From contig DISM01000002.1 in the NCBI GenBank assembly GCA_002421805.1, positions 62,001-126,000 on the forward strand: a stretch of DNA of 64,000 nucleotides, given 5' to 3'. The stretch's first letter is position 1. Every line of letters begins with the position of its first letter. The notes beneath the pieces are model-generated. The model saw only the letters and a list, made by a program, of their open reading frames with translations. It searched no databases and was not told where the DNA came from. This DNA is from Candidatus Omnitrophica bacterium UBA6210. GTDB taxonomy: Bacteria; Omnitrophota; Gorgyraeia; Velamenicoccales; Velamenicoccaceae. Below are positions 15,406 through 24,226 of this stretch, piece by piece. Both the position numbers and the translations under genes were made by a program.

Positions 15406-16320
15406 ATGTTGGCGCTGTCCACCGTCTGGAATGCCGGCCGAAGAGAGACAGGCCTTGAGGTTATCACAGAAATTCAGGGCACCGACATCTCTTGTGTCGA
15501 GCTGAACTTCTTCCTCGACTCAAAGATGGTGGAAGAGATCTTGGACTATTGCCGCACACACGGGCTTTCCATCGTCAGTCTCCACAATTTTTGTCCGGTC
15601 CCCGAGGGACTGGAACGCCTCAAAACCCTCCCCGATCATTTTTCACTTGCCGCCCTTGACGAAACTGAGAGGCTTTTAGCCGTTGATCATACACGCAATA
15701 CCCTGCTGACGGCCCGCCGTTGCGGCGCGTCGTGTGTCGTTCTGCATTGCGGCCGCGCGGAGATAAAAGACAGGACGCGCCATCTCATCCGGCTTGCGCA
15801 GGAAGGCAAAAAAGAGACACAGGAATACCGGGAGGACTTCGCGGCCTTTGTGGAAGAACGCAAAAACAAAAGCCGCGGCCACGTCCCGCAACTCATCAAA
15901 AGCCTGAAAACCTTAAGCGAGACAGCCGAAGAATATGGACTCAGGCTCGGGATCGAAAACAGGTTCTATTACCGCGAGATCCCCTTTTTGGACGAATTCG
16001 GGGAGATCTTTGGCGCGCTCGAAGGCAGGCCTGTGGGCTTATGGCTCGATGTCGGCCATAACTTTATCTTGGAACAACTGGGCTTCCTGACTCATGGGAA
16101 ACTCCTTAAAGATTACGGCAGCCGGCTGATCGGCATCCATCTGCATAATGTCAACAACCTCGTTGACCACCAGGCGGCCATGACCGGCCAGGTGAATTTC
16201 AACGATTTTAAACCCTACGTCCGGCCTGAAACCATCAAGGTCATGGAACTCCACGGCCACGTGACACAAGAAGAGGTCAAAGAATCAGCCGTCTATTTCC
16301 GGGAGGTCTTCGGTGATTAG
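15406..16320 (+). CDS. Xylose isomerase-like TIM barrel protein (sugar phosphate isomerase/epimerase family)
   Basis: The 304-residue product has the fold pattern of the AP endonuclease 2 / xylose isomerase-like family. Metal-ligand candidates lie on successive strands: VSLHNF, VVLHCGRAE, LGIENRFYYREIP, WLDVGHNF, IGIHLHNV and VMELHGHV. This is a metal-dependent TIM barrel of unknown substrate; relatives include sugar epimerases and endonuclease IV. It starts 3 bases after rpsU and its GGAAA ribosome-binding site lies inside rpsU, so the two are cotranscribed. It overlaps the MEMO gene by 8 bases. Confidence 0.82.
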   Translation: MLALSTVWNAGRRETGLEVITEIQGTDISCVELNFFLDSKMVEEILDYCRTHGLSIVSLHNFCPVPEGLERLKTLPDHFSLAALDETERLLAVDHTRNTLLTARRCGASCVVLHCGRAEIKDRTRHLIRLAQEGKKETQEYREDFAAFVEERKNKSRGHVPQLIKSLKTLSETAEEYGLRLGIENRFYYREIPFLDEFGEIFGALEGRPVGLWLDVGHNFILEQLGFLTHGKLLKDYGSRLIGIHLHNVNNLVDHQAAMTGQVNFNDFKPYVRPETIKVMELHGHVTQEEVKESAVYFREVFGD

Positions 16321-17122
16321 GCAGCCGGCGGTAGCAGGCCAATTCTATCCTTCGGACCCCCAACGCCTTAAAAGCCTCATCGCTTCTCTTTTGGATAAAA
16401 AAGAGGCAGAGAAGGAACGGGCTCTCGCCTGCGTCCTGCCGCACGCAGGTTACGTCTATTCGGCAAAAGTAGCGGCTGCGGCGCTCTCATCGATCGCCCT
16501 GCCCGACACCTGTGTCATCCTCGGACCAAATCATACGGGCTTCGGGACACCTGCCAGCATCATGACAGAAGGACAGTGGCAGACGCCCCTTGGAACGATC
16601 GACATTGACACCGGGATGGCCCGTTCGATCCTGGGGCGTTCCGGCTATCTCCAGGACGACGGATTGGCCCATGTCTATGAGCATTCGATCGAAGTCCAGT
16701 TGCCCCTCATTCGCCAGATCAAAGGCGCGACATTCCGCTTTGTGCCCATCATCCTTGCCAGCGAGGAAAAATTGATGTATAAAGATATAGCACACAGCAT
16801 CGCGGCGGCAGTCCGGGAAGCCAAAAAAGACGTCCTGGTCATCGCCAGTTCGGATATGACCCATTACGAGCCCCAAAAGCTCGCGATGGAAAAAGACCAG
16901 AAAGCCATCGAGGCGATGTTGGCCTTGGATACAGACGAACTGCAGGACAGGATCCAACGCCTCCATATCTCCATGTGCGGATACATGCCGGCCATCGTCG
17001 CGATCATGGCAGCCAAAGAGCTCGGAGCCAAGACCGCGCGCCTGGCCGCTTATCAAACAAGCGGAGACGTTTCCGGGGACTATTCCTCGGTCGTTGGGTA
17101 TGCCGGGATCGTGATCTGCTGA
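16313..17122 (+). CDS. MEMO1 family protein (AmmeMemoRadiSam system protein B)
   Basis: The 269-residue product begins MIRQPAVAGQFYPSDP and contains the MEMO hallmarks LPHAGYVYSAKVAA, LGPNHTG, YEHSIEVQLP and SSDMTHYEP. These residues build an extradiol dioxygenase-like pocket with three conserved histidines. In many prokaryotes MEMO is encoded beside an AMMECR1 domain protein and a radical SAM enzyme, but neither is adjacent here. The reaction is not known with certainty. The start is a GTG at 16313 that overlaps the previous gene. Confidence 0.92.
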   Translation: MIRQPAVAGQFYPSDPQRLKSLIASLLDKKEAEKERALACVLPHAGYVYSAKVAAAALSSIALPDTCVILGPNHTGFGTPASIMTEGQWQTPLGTIDIDTGMARSILGRSGYLQDDGLAHVYEHSIEVQLPLIRQIKGATFRFVPIILASEEKLMYKDIAHSIAAAVREAKKDVLVIASSDMTHYEPQKLAMEKDQKAIEAMLALDTDELQDRIQRLHISMCGYMPAIVAIMAAKELGAKTARLAAYQTSGDVSGDYSSVVGYAGIVIC

Positions 17123-17155
17123 CAAATGAATCCAACAGAATAACAGCGAGGGCGC

Positions 17156-17512
17156 ATGATGGACGAAAATTTAAAAAAGAAAGTAGACGAGGGCTGGAAA
17201 GACAAGATCAAACAAGAACCGGCAGAGGTCCCGCCGGATGCCGGGAAAGAAAAAGAGATACCCGAACCAAGCTTCCGCCTTTTTGTGACAAGCCTGGCTA
17301 TGCAGGCGTGGATCGCCCTGGGCGCCATTCCCAACCCCATGACCGACAAAACGGAAGAAGACATCGCCCAGGCCAAATTCCTGATCGACAGTATTGAGAT
17401 GCTCGAACAGAAAACCAATGGAAACCTCGACAAGGAGGAGGCAGAAATGCTCGAACACCTCCTTTATGAATTGCGCATGGCCTACGTGGGCAAAACAACA
17501 AAAGTTCAATAA
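17156..17512 (+). CDS. DUF1844 family protein
   Basis: The 118-residue protein has a charged N-terminal third and a conserved core, SFRLFVTSLAMQAWIALGAI followed by NPMTDKTEEDIAQAKFLIDSIEMLEQKT. This matches the DUF1844 family. It appears soluble and helical and its function is not known. Family members often lie next to aroQ or efp in deltaproteobacteria and PVC bacteria, as here. An ATG two codons further in is an equally possible start. Confidence 0.85.
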   Translation: MMDENLKKKVDEGWKDKIKQEPAEVPPDAGKEKEIPEPSFRLFVTSLAMQAWIALGAIPNPMTDKTEEDIAQAKFLIDSIEMLEQKTNGNLDKEEAEMLEHLLYELRMAYVGKTTKVQ

Positions 17513-17522
17513 AGGACAAACC

Positions 17523-17969
17523 ATGAAAAAAATCCTTGTGATCCACGGTCCCAATCTGGACCTCTTGGGAGCCAGAGAACCTCAGGTTTATGGAAAAACA
17601 AGCCTGGCTGAGATCAACCGTTCCTTAAAACAGGCAGCTAAAAAATCCAAGATCAGCCTGACCATCGCCCAATCCAACCACGAAGGAGAGATCGTAGACC
17701 TTATCGGCGACGCCCGCGGGAAATTCAACATGATCATCATCAACCCGGCGGCCTACACCCACACGAGTATCGCCATCAGGGATGCGATAGCCGCCTCTGC
17801 GGTCAGAACCATCGAAGTGCACCTGTCGAACATCCATGCTCGCGAAGAATTCCGGCAGACCTCTCTGATCGCGCCGGTCTGCATCGGCCAGATATCCGGC
17901 TTTGGCGCGCAGAGCTACTCTCTGGCGCTTCTCGCCGCCGAGGCGCTCCTCAAAAACAGGAACAAGTGA
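17523..17969 (+). CDS. aroQ: 3-dehydroquinate dehydratase, type II
   Basis: AroQ dehydrates 3-dehydroquinate in the shikimate pathway. The 148-residue product contains ILVIHGPNLDLLGAREP, the catalytic tyrosine in PQVYG, QSNHEGEIVD, the INPAAYTHTSIAIRDA stretch and the histidine in EVHLSNIHAREEFR. The ATG at 17523 follows an AAAGGA site; an in-frame upstream extension overlaps the DUF1844 gene and is not conserved. aroB lies separately at 34549. It overlaps the aminopeptidase gene by 4 bases. Confidence 0.97.
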   Translation: MKKILVIHGPNLDLLGAREPQVYGKTSLAEINRSLKQAAKKSKISLTIAQSNHEGEIVDLIGDARGKFNMIIINPAAYTHTSIAIRDAIAASAVRTIEVHLSNIHAREEFRQTSLIAPVCIGQISGFGAQSYSLALLAAEALLKNRNK

Positions 17970-19033
17970 AGGCCAACAAACGCCTCTCAAATATCCGTGC
18001 CCTGCTTAAACAAGAAGGCATCGACGGCCTGTTGCTCAATTCCGAGGCAAACGTCTCTTATGCAGCGGGTTTCGACGCGCCTGACACCTACGGCTTCGCC
18101 TCTCGCGAAGGCGTTTCCATCATCACAGATTTCCGCTATGTCGAGGACTTCAAGCGGTTCGCTCAACCCCCTGTCCGCGTCTTCCAATACGAAAGATCTC
18201 TTTTTGACACGGCAGCCCGTCTGATTGCCGAACACAAGATGAAAAGGGTTGGATTTGAGGCGCGCCACCTGACATTCGCAGAATGCGAGATTCTCCATAA
18301 ACTTCTCGGTAAAAAAATCTCCTTCATCCCCCTGCAGCAAACCCTGGAACCCTTGCGGGAGATCAAAGACGCGCAAGAGATCTCCTGCATCCGGCAAGGT
18401 ATCCGGATCGCCCGAAAAACCCTCGCCTTTGCAAAAATACGTGTAAAACCTGGCCGATCGGAGATGGCGATCGCCGCGGACATCGAACGGTTCGCCCGCC
18501 TCAACGGCGCACACGCCATCGCATTCGAGACCATCGTGGCCTCAGGTCCCAATTCGTCCTACCCGCATGCGCGTCTGACCGACAGGATCCTCAAAGAAGG
18601 GGACGCTGTGGTCGTCGACATGGGTATCGAGGTCAACGGCTACAAATGCGACTTGACACGCACATTCTTTTTGGGTAAAATTAAACCCGTTGTTCTTAAG
18701 GCCGCAAGGATCGTCCGCCAGGCCCAGGAACTGGCTATCCGCGGCGTCAAACCTGGGATCCCCATCTGTTCCATCGACGAAATTGCGCGCCATTATATTG
18801 CGCAACAAGGATTTGGAAAAAATTTTGGGCACGCATTGGGCCATGGAGTCGGTCTCGAGGTTCACGAATCGCCTTCCATCAACAAAAAGAACACGCACAA
18901 ACTTGAACCAGGAATGGTTTTTACGATAGAACCAGGCATCTACCTTCCGGGCCGGTTTGGAATACGAATGGAAGAGATGGTGCTTGTAACTCAAGACGGA
19001 GTGGAGGTATTAAGTGGCAACCCTAGGGATTAA
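17966..19033 (+). CDS. Xaa-Pro aminopeptidase (M24 metallopeptidase)
   Basis: The 355-residue enzyme has a creatinase-like N-terminal domain and a pita-bread catalytic domain. The dimetal ligands are visible in VVDMGIEVNGYKCDLTRTF (two Asp), FGHALGHGVGLEVHE (His), FTIEPGIY (Glu) and RMEEMVLV (Glu). It would release N-terminal residues preceding proline. The gene directly before efp is conserved in many bacteria, where EF-P helps with proline-rich proteins. The start is a GTG overlapping the aroQ stop. Confidence 0.93.
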   Translation: MKANKRLSNIRALLKQEGIDGLLLNSEANVSYAAGFDAPDTYGFASREGVSIITDFRYVEDFKRFAQPPVRVFQYERSLFDTAARLIAEHKMKRVGFEARHLTFAECEILHKLLGKKISFIPLQQTLEPLREIKDAQEISCIRQGIRIARKTLAFAKIRVKPGRSEMAIAADIERFARLNGAHAIAFETIVASGPNSSYPHARLTDRILKEGDAVVVDMGIEVNGYKCDLTRTFFLGKIKPVVLKAARIVRQAQELAIRGVKPGIPICSIDEIARHYIAQQGFGKNFGHALGHGVGLEVHESPSINKKNTHKLEPGMVFTIEPGIYLPGRFGIRMEEMVLVTQDGVEVLSGNPRD

Positions 19034-19580
19034 TCAGATAAAAGTGGGGGTGACCGTCGATCTGGACGGCGTCCCGTTCATGGTCGTCAATGTCGAGCAC
19101 GTCAAACCGGGCAAGGGTTCTGCCTTTGTGAGGACAAAGCTCAAAAGTCTCAAAAACGATGCGATGCTGGACAGGACGTATAAATCCGACGATAAGATCG
19201 AAGAGGCCTTCATCGAAGAACGCAAACTCCAGTATTCTTACCATTCAGGCGATTTCTACCACTTTATCGATTCGGAATCCTACGAAGACCTCGCTATAGA
19301 AAAAAACAAGCTTCGGGATACGGACAAGTTCCTGAAAGACGACCTAGAGGTCGCTGCCCTTTACTACAAAGGAGAACTGATCGCCGTCACCCTGCCAAAT
19401 TTCGTTGTTTATACGATCACGCACACCGAACCGGGCATCAAAGGTGACACGGCGAAAAGCGGCACAAAACCGGCGACACTGGAAACCGGCGCCGTCGTCC
19501 AAGTCCCGCTCTTCATCGACGTCGGGACCCGGGTCAAGATCGACACCAGGACCGGCGAATATATTGAACGGGCCGCTTAA
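19014..19580 (+). CDS. efp: Translation elongation factor P
   Basis: EF-P rescues ribosomes stalled at polyproline. The 188-residue product has the three-domain EF-P pattern, with Lys34 in HVKPGKGSAFVR at the modified loop tip and the C-terminal TGAVVQVPLFIDVGTRVKID signature. No EpmA-type lysine-modifying gene is seen here. It starts with GTG and overlaps the aminopeptidase gene by 20 bases, which suggests coupled translation. Confidence 0.96.
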   Translation: MATLGINQIKVGVTVDLDGVPFMVVNVEHVKPGKGSAFVRTKLKSLKNDAMLDRTYKSDDKIEEAFIEERKLQYSYHSGDFYHFIDSESYEDLAIEKNKLRDTDKFLKDDLEVAALYYKGELIAVTLPNFVVYTITHTEPGIKGDTAKSGTKPATLETGAVVQVPLFIDVGTRVKIDTRTGEYIERAA

Positions 19581-19649
19581 CGGGTCATACCGTTTGTTTG
19601 TTTTAAGATAACCAATACCGGGATTTGAAGGGGGAGGGAGGCCTGCGGT

Positions 19650-20129
19650 ATGAATATCAAAGAGATTAAGGAAATGATTAATCTCATGAATGAGAACAAT
19701 CTCACGGAGCTTGAGATTGAAAAAGAAGGCCTGCGGGTCCGGCTCAAAAAAGGTCCGGAAGGTCAGGTGATCGTCGAACAGCCGCAGCACAAAACGCCTC
19801 TTTCAACGCCGGTAATGCCTGAGTTCCATCCCGTCGCGCCGCCGGCCGCGGGCAAAGAAACCGCCCGTGAACGCACTTCTGGAAAAAACCTCATCGAGAT
19901 CAAGGCCCCCATGGTCGGGACATTCTATCGGGCCCCGTCCCCGGAATCGCCGCCATTCGCCGAGATCAACCAAAACGTGGAAATAGGCCAGGTCGTCTGT
20001 ATCGTCGAAGCTATGAAACTGATGAACGAGATCAAATCCGAGATCAGAGGCAAGATCGTAGACATCCTGGTCAACAACGCCGAGCCCGTCGAATTCGGAC
20101 AGGCATTATTCCTGGTTGAGCCGGCCTAA
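19650..20129 (+). CDS. accB: Biotin carboxyl carrier protein of acetyl-CoA carboxylase
   Basis: The 159-residue protein has a short helical N-terminus, a Pro/Ala linker and a C-terminal biotinyl domain with VEAMKLMNEI, in which Lys123 carries biotin. It shuttles carboxylated biotin between AccC and the carboxyltransferase for malonyl-CoA synthesis. A GGAGG sequence precedes the ATG. accC follows 11 bases later. accA and accD are elsewhere. Confidence 0.97.
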   Translation: MNIKEIKEMINLMNENNLTELEIEKEGLRVRLKKGPEGQVIVEQPQHKTPLSTPVMPEFHPVAPPAAGKETARERTSGKNLIEIKAPMVGTFYRAPSPESPPFAEINQNVEIGQVVCIVEAMKLMNEIKSEIRGKIVDILVNNAEPVEFGQALFLVEPA

Positions 20130-20140
20130 GACAAGACCCC

Positions 20141-21517
20141 ATGTTCTCAAAAATCCTCATCGCTAACCGTGGTGAAATCGCCCTGCGCATTATCCGCGCC
20201 TGCAAGGAAATGGGCATACGGACAGTCGCCATCTACTCCGTGGCCGACAAAGATTCCCTGCATGTACGCATGGCTGACGAAGCCGTCTGTGTCGGCCCTG
20301 CCGCGCCGGCAGGAAGCTATCTCAACATCCCGGCCATCATCAGTGCTGCCGAGATCACGGATGTAGAAGCTATCCACCCCGGTTATGGATTCCTTTCTGA
20401 GAATGCGCACTTCGCGGAGATCTGCGAATCCAGCCAGATCACCTTTATCGGGCCGTCGCCGCAGAACATCCGTCTTTTAGGCGACAAGATGGCCGCCAAA
20501 GAGACCATGAGCAAGGCAGGCCTGCCTATCACGCCCGGCTCAAACTCCGTCGTCAAAACCAAAGAAGAAGCGCTTAAGATCGCCCGCCGCATCAAATATC
20601 CCGTCATCATCAAGGCCACTGCCGGCGGCGGCGGCCGCGGCATGCGCATCTGTCATAACGACATCCGCCTCATCAGCTCGCTGATGACGGCACAAGCGGA
20701 GGCAGAAAAGGCTTTCGGCGTTCCCGATGTCTATATCGAAAAGTATATCGAAGAGCCCCGCCATGTCGAATTCCAGATCGTCGCCGACCATTACGGCAAT
20801 GTCATCCACCTCGGTGAACGCGACTGCAGCATCCAGAGACGCCACCAAAAACTCCTGGAAGAATCTCCATCGCCGGCCCTCGACAACAAGCTTCGCAAAA
20901 AAATCGGGGAACTGGTCGTCAAGGGCGTCAAGGCCTCGGGATACCGCAATGTGGGCACGATTGAATTCCTGCTGGACAAGGATAAAAATTTCTATTTCAT
21001 GGAGATGAACACGCGCATCCAGGTCGAACACCCGGTCACAGAGATGGTCACAGGGATCGATCTTATCAAGGAACAGATCAAGATTGCGGCCGGAGAAAAA
21101 CTTAAAATACGCCAGGAAGACGTCAGGATGGAAGGCGCAGCTATGGAATGCCGCATCAATGCCGAAGACTTCCAGAACAATTTCATGCCTTCGCCAGGCC
21201 GGATCGAAACCCTTAACCTGCCGGGAGGGCCGTGTGTCCGGATGGACACCCACGTCTACCAGGGATACCAGATCAGCCCGCATTACGATTCGATGGTCGC
21301 CAAGCTGATCGTACACAGGGAAAACAGGCAGGAGGCGATCAAAACGATGCTGCGCGCGCTCGATGAATTCGTGATCGAACCCATCAAAACAACCATCCCG
21401 TTCCATAAACAGCTTCTTAACCACCCGTCGTTCCGAAAAGGGGACATCTCGACCCATTTTATCGAACAGGTCCTTAAGATGAACACAGAACTTGAATCCA
21501 AGGAGGCCAAAACGTGA
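20141..21517 (+). CDS. accC: Biotin carboxylase
   Basis: AccC carboxylates the biotin on AccB using ATP and bicarbonate. The 458-residue product has the ATP-grasp fold, with FSKILIANRGEIALRIIRA at the N-terminus, IHPGYGFLSEN, the glycine-rich TAGGGGRGMR loop, the MEMNTRIQVEHPVTE active-site segment and a complete C-terminal domain. It overlaps the Asp23 gene by 4 bases. Confidence 0.98.
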   Translation: MFSKILIANRGEIALRIIRACKEMGIRTVAIYSVADKDSLHVRMADEAVCVGPAAPAGSYLNIPAIISAAEITDVEAIHPGYGFLSENAHFAEICESSQITFIGPSPQNIRLLGDKMAAKETMSKAGLPITPGSNSVVKTKEEALKIARRIKYPVIIKATAGGGGRGMRICHNDIRLISSLMTAQAEAEKAFGVPDVYIEKYIEEPRHVEFQIVADHYGNVIHLGERDCSIQRRHQKLLEESPSPALDNKLRKKIGELVVKGVKASGYRNVGTIEFLLDKDKNFYFMEMNTRIQVEHPVTEMVTGIDLIKEQIKIAAGEKLKIRQEDVRMEGAAMECRINAEDFQNNFMPSPGRIETLNLPGGPCVRMDTHVYQGYQISPHYDSMVAKLIVHRENRQEAIKTMLRALDEFVIEPIKTTIPFHKQLLNHPSFRKGDISTHFIEQVLKMNTELESKEAKT

Positions 21518-21867
21518 TCCCGGAAGCGGACAAAACAGAACTGGGCATCATCAAGATCCACAATAATGTCATTGCCTCCATCGCCTATCTGGCGGCATTG
21601 GAGATTGACGGCGTTTCCAGGGTATGCGATGATATGAAATCACGGGTGTTGCGCTTCATCGGCAAAAAAACCCAGAGCGGCGCCATCGACATCCGCTCGG
21701 AAAAGAATGAAGAGATCTCCATCATCATGCCCATCATCGTGAAATACGGATACAAGATCCCGGATGTGGCCATGAAGGTGCAGGACAGGGTGAAGGCCGC
21801 CGTGGAAGAAGCGACAGACTTGACGATACGCGACGTCGTCATTAAAATCAAAGGCGTGGATAAATAG
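21514..21867 (+). CDS. Asp23/Gls24 family envelope stress protein
   Basis: The 117-residue product has the Asp23 pattern: GIIKIHNNVIASIAYLAALE, IDGVSRV, IMPIIVKYGYKIPDVAMKVQ and the C-terminal IRDVVIKIKGVD. In Gram-positive bacteria Asp23 is anchored to the membrane by AmaP and affects the cell-wall stress response. Here it is encoded directly before an AmaP-like membrane protein in an organism with an outer membrane, coupled to accC by a GTGA overlap. The start is a GTG at 21514. Confidence 0.9.
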   Translation: MIPEADKTELGIIKIHNNVIASIAYLAALEIDGVSRVCDDMKSRVLRFIGKKTQSGAIDIRSEKNEEISIIMPIIVKYGYKIPDVAMKVQDRVKAAVEEATDLTIRDVVIKIKGVDK

Positions 21868-21896
21868 GATTCTGCACGCGAAAGAGAGGAACGCAC

Positions 21897-22496
21897 ATGA
21901 GGACCGCATTGAGCGTATTTTTCTATACGATCATCTTCGCTTTCTTCGGAACGCTTGCCCTGGGGTTTGCCTTCCATGTCATAGACATCCATGACCTCGT
22001 CACACAGCTCACCCGTTTCTACGCGGACAGCTACCTGCGCTTCCTGACGGGGTTGTCCGGGTTTATTTTTATCCTTCTGAGCTTTGCCGCCGCGCAGACG
22101 ATCACGGGCAGGATCCAGAGAGAAAAAACGATCGCCTTCTCCAATCCTAACGGCCAGGTCACCATCACCCTTTCGGCCGTTGAAGACCTGGTCAAGCGTC
22201 TCGCCCAGCAAATGAGCGAGATCAAAGAAGCAAAAGCGGACGTCCGGGCGCACAAAAAAGAGATCTCCATCGGCATGCGCGTCGTTTTGGCGCAGGAAAC
22301 CCATATCCCTGATTTCACAGCCAGGCTCCAGGACCTGATCGCCACAAAAATCCAGGAAGTCTTCGGCATCGATGAAGCGATCAACGTCAAGATCCATGTG
22401 GCCAAGATCGTCTCGGGGACGGACAAAAACAACAAGAAACGGCAGGAACCTCCGCGGGACGAGATCTCTATCCCTTATCAGGGGATCAAGATTTAA
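21897..22496 (+). CDS. AmaP-like membrane anchor protein
   Basis: The 199-residue product has two N-terminal membrane helices (about 5-30 and 48-66) joined by a short loop, then a soluble domain of about 125 residues that resembles Asp23. Conserved features include VTITLSAVEDLVKRLAQQ and the C-terminal KIHVAKIV. AmaP-type proteins recruit Asp23 to the membrane in Gram-positive bacteria, and adjacency to an Asp23 gene supports the same role. A GCCCTTG/CAAGGGC inverted repeat at about 22513-22540 may end this transcript. Confidence 0.8.
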   Translation: MRTALSVFFYTIIFAFFGTLALGFAFHVIDIHDLVTQLTRFYADSYLRFLTGLSGFIFILLSFAAAQTITGRIQREKTIAFSNPNGQVTITLSAVEDLVKRLAQQMSEIKEAKADVRAHKKEISIGMRVVLAQETHIPDFTARLQDLIATKIQEVFGIDEAINVKIHVAKIVSGTDKNNKKRQEPPRDEISIPYQGIKI

Positions 22497-22591
22497 AAAC
22501 AGAGAAGACCCTGCCCTTGCTTAAACGCTGACAAGGGCCTTAAGGTCGATTTCAGACAAAAAATTCAGCGGGAAATTGAAAGGACCGACAC

Positions 22592-23614
22592 ATGAAGATC
22601 GGAGTACTCACGGGCGGAGGGGATTGCCCAGGATTAAACCCCGTCATCCGCGCCATCGTCAGAAAGGCGTATAACGACAAACATGAAGTCATCGGCTTCA
22701 AGAACGGCTGGAAAGGCATCATCGAAGGTGACACCGTTCCCCTGGACCTGAACGCCGTTTCCGGCATCCTGCCAAAGGGCGGGACCATCCTGGGCACCAG
22801 CCGCACGAACCCTTACAAAAAAGACAAAGGCGTCGAGAACGTCAAAGAATCGTTTAAAAAATTCAAACTCGACGCGCTCATCGCCATCGGCGGAGAAGAC
22901 ACCCTGGGTGTCGCCAATAGGCTTGTTAAAGAAGGCCTCCACGTCGTCGGCGTCCCAAAAACGATCGATAACGACCTGAACGCAACGGACTACACCTTCG
23001 GTTTCGATACAGCCGTCAATGTCGCCATGGAGTGCATCGACAGGCTCCATACGACCGCGGAAAGCCATCACCGCATCATGGTTGCCGAAGTCATGGGCCG
23101 CCACGCGGGCTGGATCGCCACCTTCGCCGGTATCGCCGGCGGGGCTGACGTCATCCTGATCCCGGAGATCCCCATCGACCTTGACAAGACATGCGAAATC
23201 CTGAAAAAAAGACACCAGAGAGGCCGGACGTTCAGTATTGTGGTCGTGGCCGAGGGCGCCCGTCTCAAGGAATCGGATATCACCAAAGACCAAAGCCTTG
23301 ATGAATTCGGGCACGTAAAGCTCGGGGGGATCGGCGATTATCTGGGCAAGGAGATCGAGAAGCGCACCGGTTATGAGACGCGCGTCAGCGTCCTGGGCCA
23401 CATCCAGAGGGGTGGATCACCCACAGCCTCCGACAGGGTCCTGGGCACGCGGTTCGGCGTCAAGGCCGTGGAACTTGTCGTAAACAAACAGTTTGGCCAA
23501 ATGGTCAGCCTGTCCGGGACAAAGATCGTTGCCGTTCCTCTGGAAAGGGGCGTTGAGAAACTCAAGACCGTCGACATGGAACTCTACAGCATCGCGCAGG
23601 AATTCTTTGGTTAA
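22592..23614 (+). CDS. 6-phosphofructokinase, probably pyrophosphate-dependent
   Basis: The 340-residue protein begins MKIGVLTGGGDCPGLNPVIR and has the phosphofructokinase fold with the catalytic TIDND segment and GGSPTASDR near residue 273. At the two positions that discriminate phosphoryl donors it has Asp103 (in GGEDT) and Lys123 (in VPKTIDND), the residues of PPi-dependent enzymes, where ATP enzymes have glycines. It therefore probably phosphorylates fructose-6-phosphate reversibly with pyrophosphate. The gene is preceded by an AAAGGA site and stands between the AmaP-like gene and gmhA. Confidence 0.9.
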   Translation: MKIGVLTGGGDCPGLNPVIRAIVRKAYNDKHEVIGFKNGWKGIIEGDTVPLDLNAVSGILPKGGTILGTSRTNPYKKDKGVENVKESFKKFKLDALIAIGGEDTLGVANRLVKEGLHVVGVPKTIDNDLNATDYTFGFDTAVNVAMECIDRLHTTAESHHRIMVAEVMGRHAGWIATFAGIAGGADVILIPEIPIDLDKTCEILKKRHQRGRTFSIVVVAEGARLKESDITKDQSLDEFGHVKLGGIGDYLGKEIEKRTGYETRVSVLGHIQRGGSPTASDRVLGTRFGVKAVELVVNKQFGQMVSLSGTKIVAVPLERGVEKLKTVDMELYSIAQEFFG

Positions 23615-23649
23615 ACGCTAGAATAAACCGACAGATGGGGTTATAAAAA

Positions 23650-24219
23650 ATGAAACCGCTCGTCAAGGCCCTGATCCAGGATTCTCTGGACGTCAAAATG
23701 AAGATCCTCCAAAACGAGGATCTGGTTTCACGGATTGAAAAAGCGGCCCGCGCGATCGCGGACGCCCTGAAATCGCAAAATAAGGTCCTTATCTTCGGGA
23801 ACGGCGGGAGCGCCGCCGACAGCCAGCACTTTGCCGCGGAGCTTGTCAGCCGCTTCCAGAAAGAACGGGAGGCCTACGCGGCCATCGCGCTAACGACCGA
23901 CACTTCCCTTTTAAGCGCCATCGGCAACGATTACGACTTCGGCAAGGTCTTCTTGCGCCAAATCGAAGCCTTGGGCCGCGCCGGGGATATCGCCTTTGCT
24001 ATCTCAACGAGCGGAGAGGCCAAGAATGTCCTCGCCGCCGTCCGGACAGCCAAATCCAGAGGCCTCAAAACGATCGCCCTGACCGGCGGCACAGGGGGAG
24101 AGTTGGCCCAGGCGGCCGACCTGGCCTTGATTGTCCCATCGAAAATAACGGCCCGGATCCAGGAAGCCCACATCCTCATCATCCACATCATCTGCCAGCT
24201 GATTGAAAACCACGCGTAA
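23650..24219 (+). CDS. gmhA: D-sedoheptulose-7-phosphate isomerase (SIS domain)
   Basis: GmhA converts sedoheptulose-7-phosphate to D-glycero-D-manno-heptose-7-phosphate, the first step to the heptoses of lipopolysaccharide core. The 189-residue SIS-domain protein has NKVLIFGNGGSAADSQHFAAEL, ISTSGEAKNVLAAV and the C-terminal EAHILIIHIICQLIE with metal/active-site residues. The adjacent cytidylyltransferase gene supports this role over other SIS proteins. Confidence 0.93.
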   Translation: MKPLVKALIQDSLDVKMKILQNEDLVSRIEKAARAIADALKSQNKVLIFGNGGSAADSQHFAAELVSRFQKEREAYAAIALTTDTSLLSAIGNDYDFGKVFLRQIEALGRAGDIAFAISTSGEAKNVLAAVRTAKSRGLKTIALTGGTGGELAQAADLALIVPSKITARIQEAHILIIHIICQLIENHA

Positions 24220-24226
24220 ACAGGCC

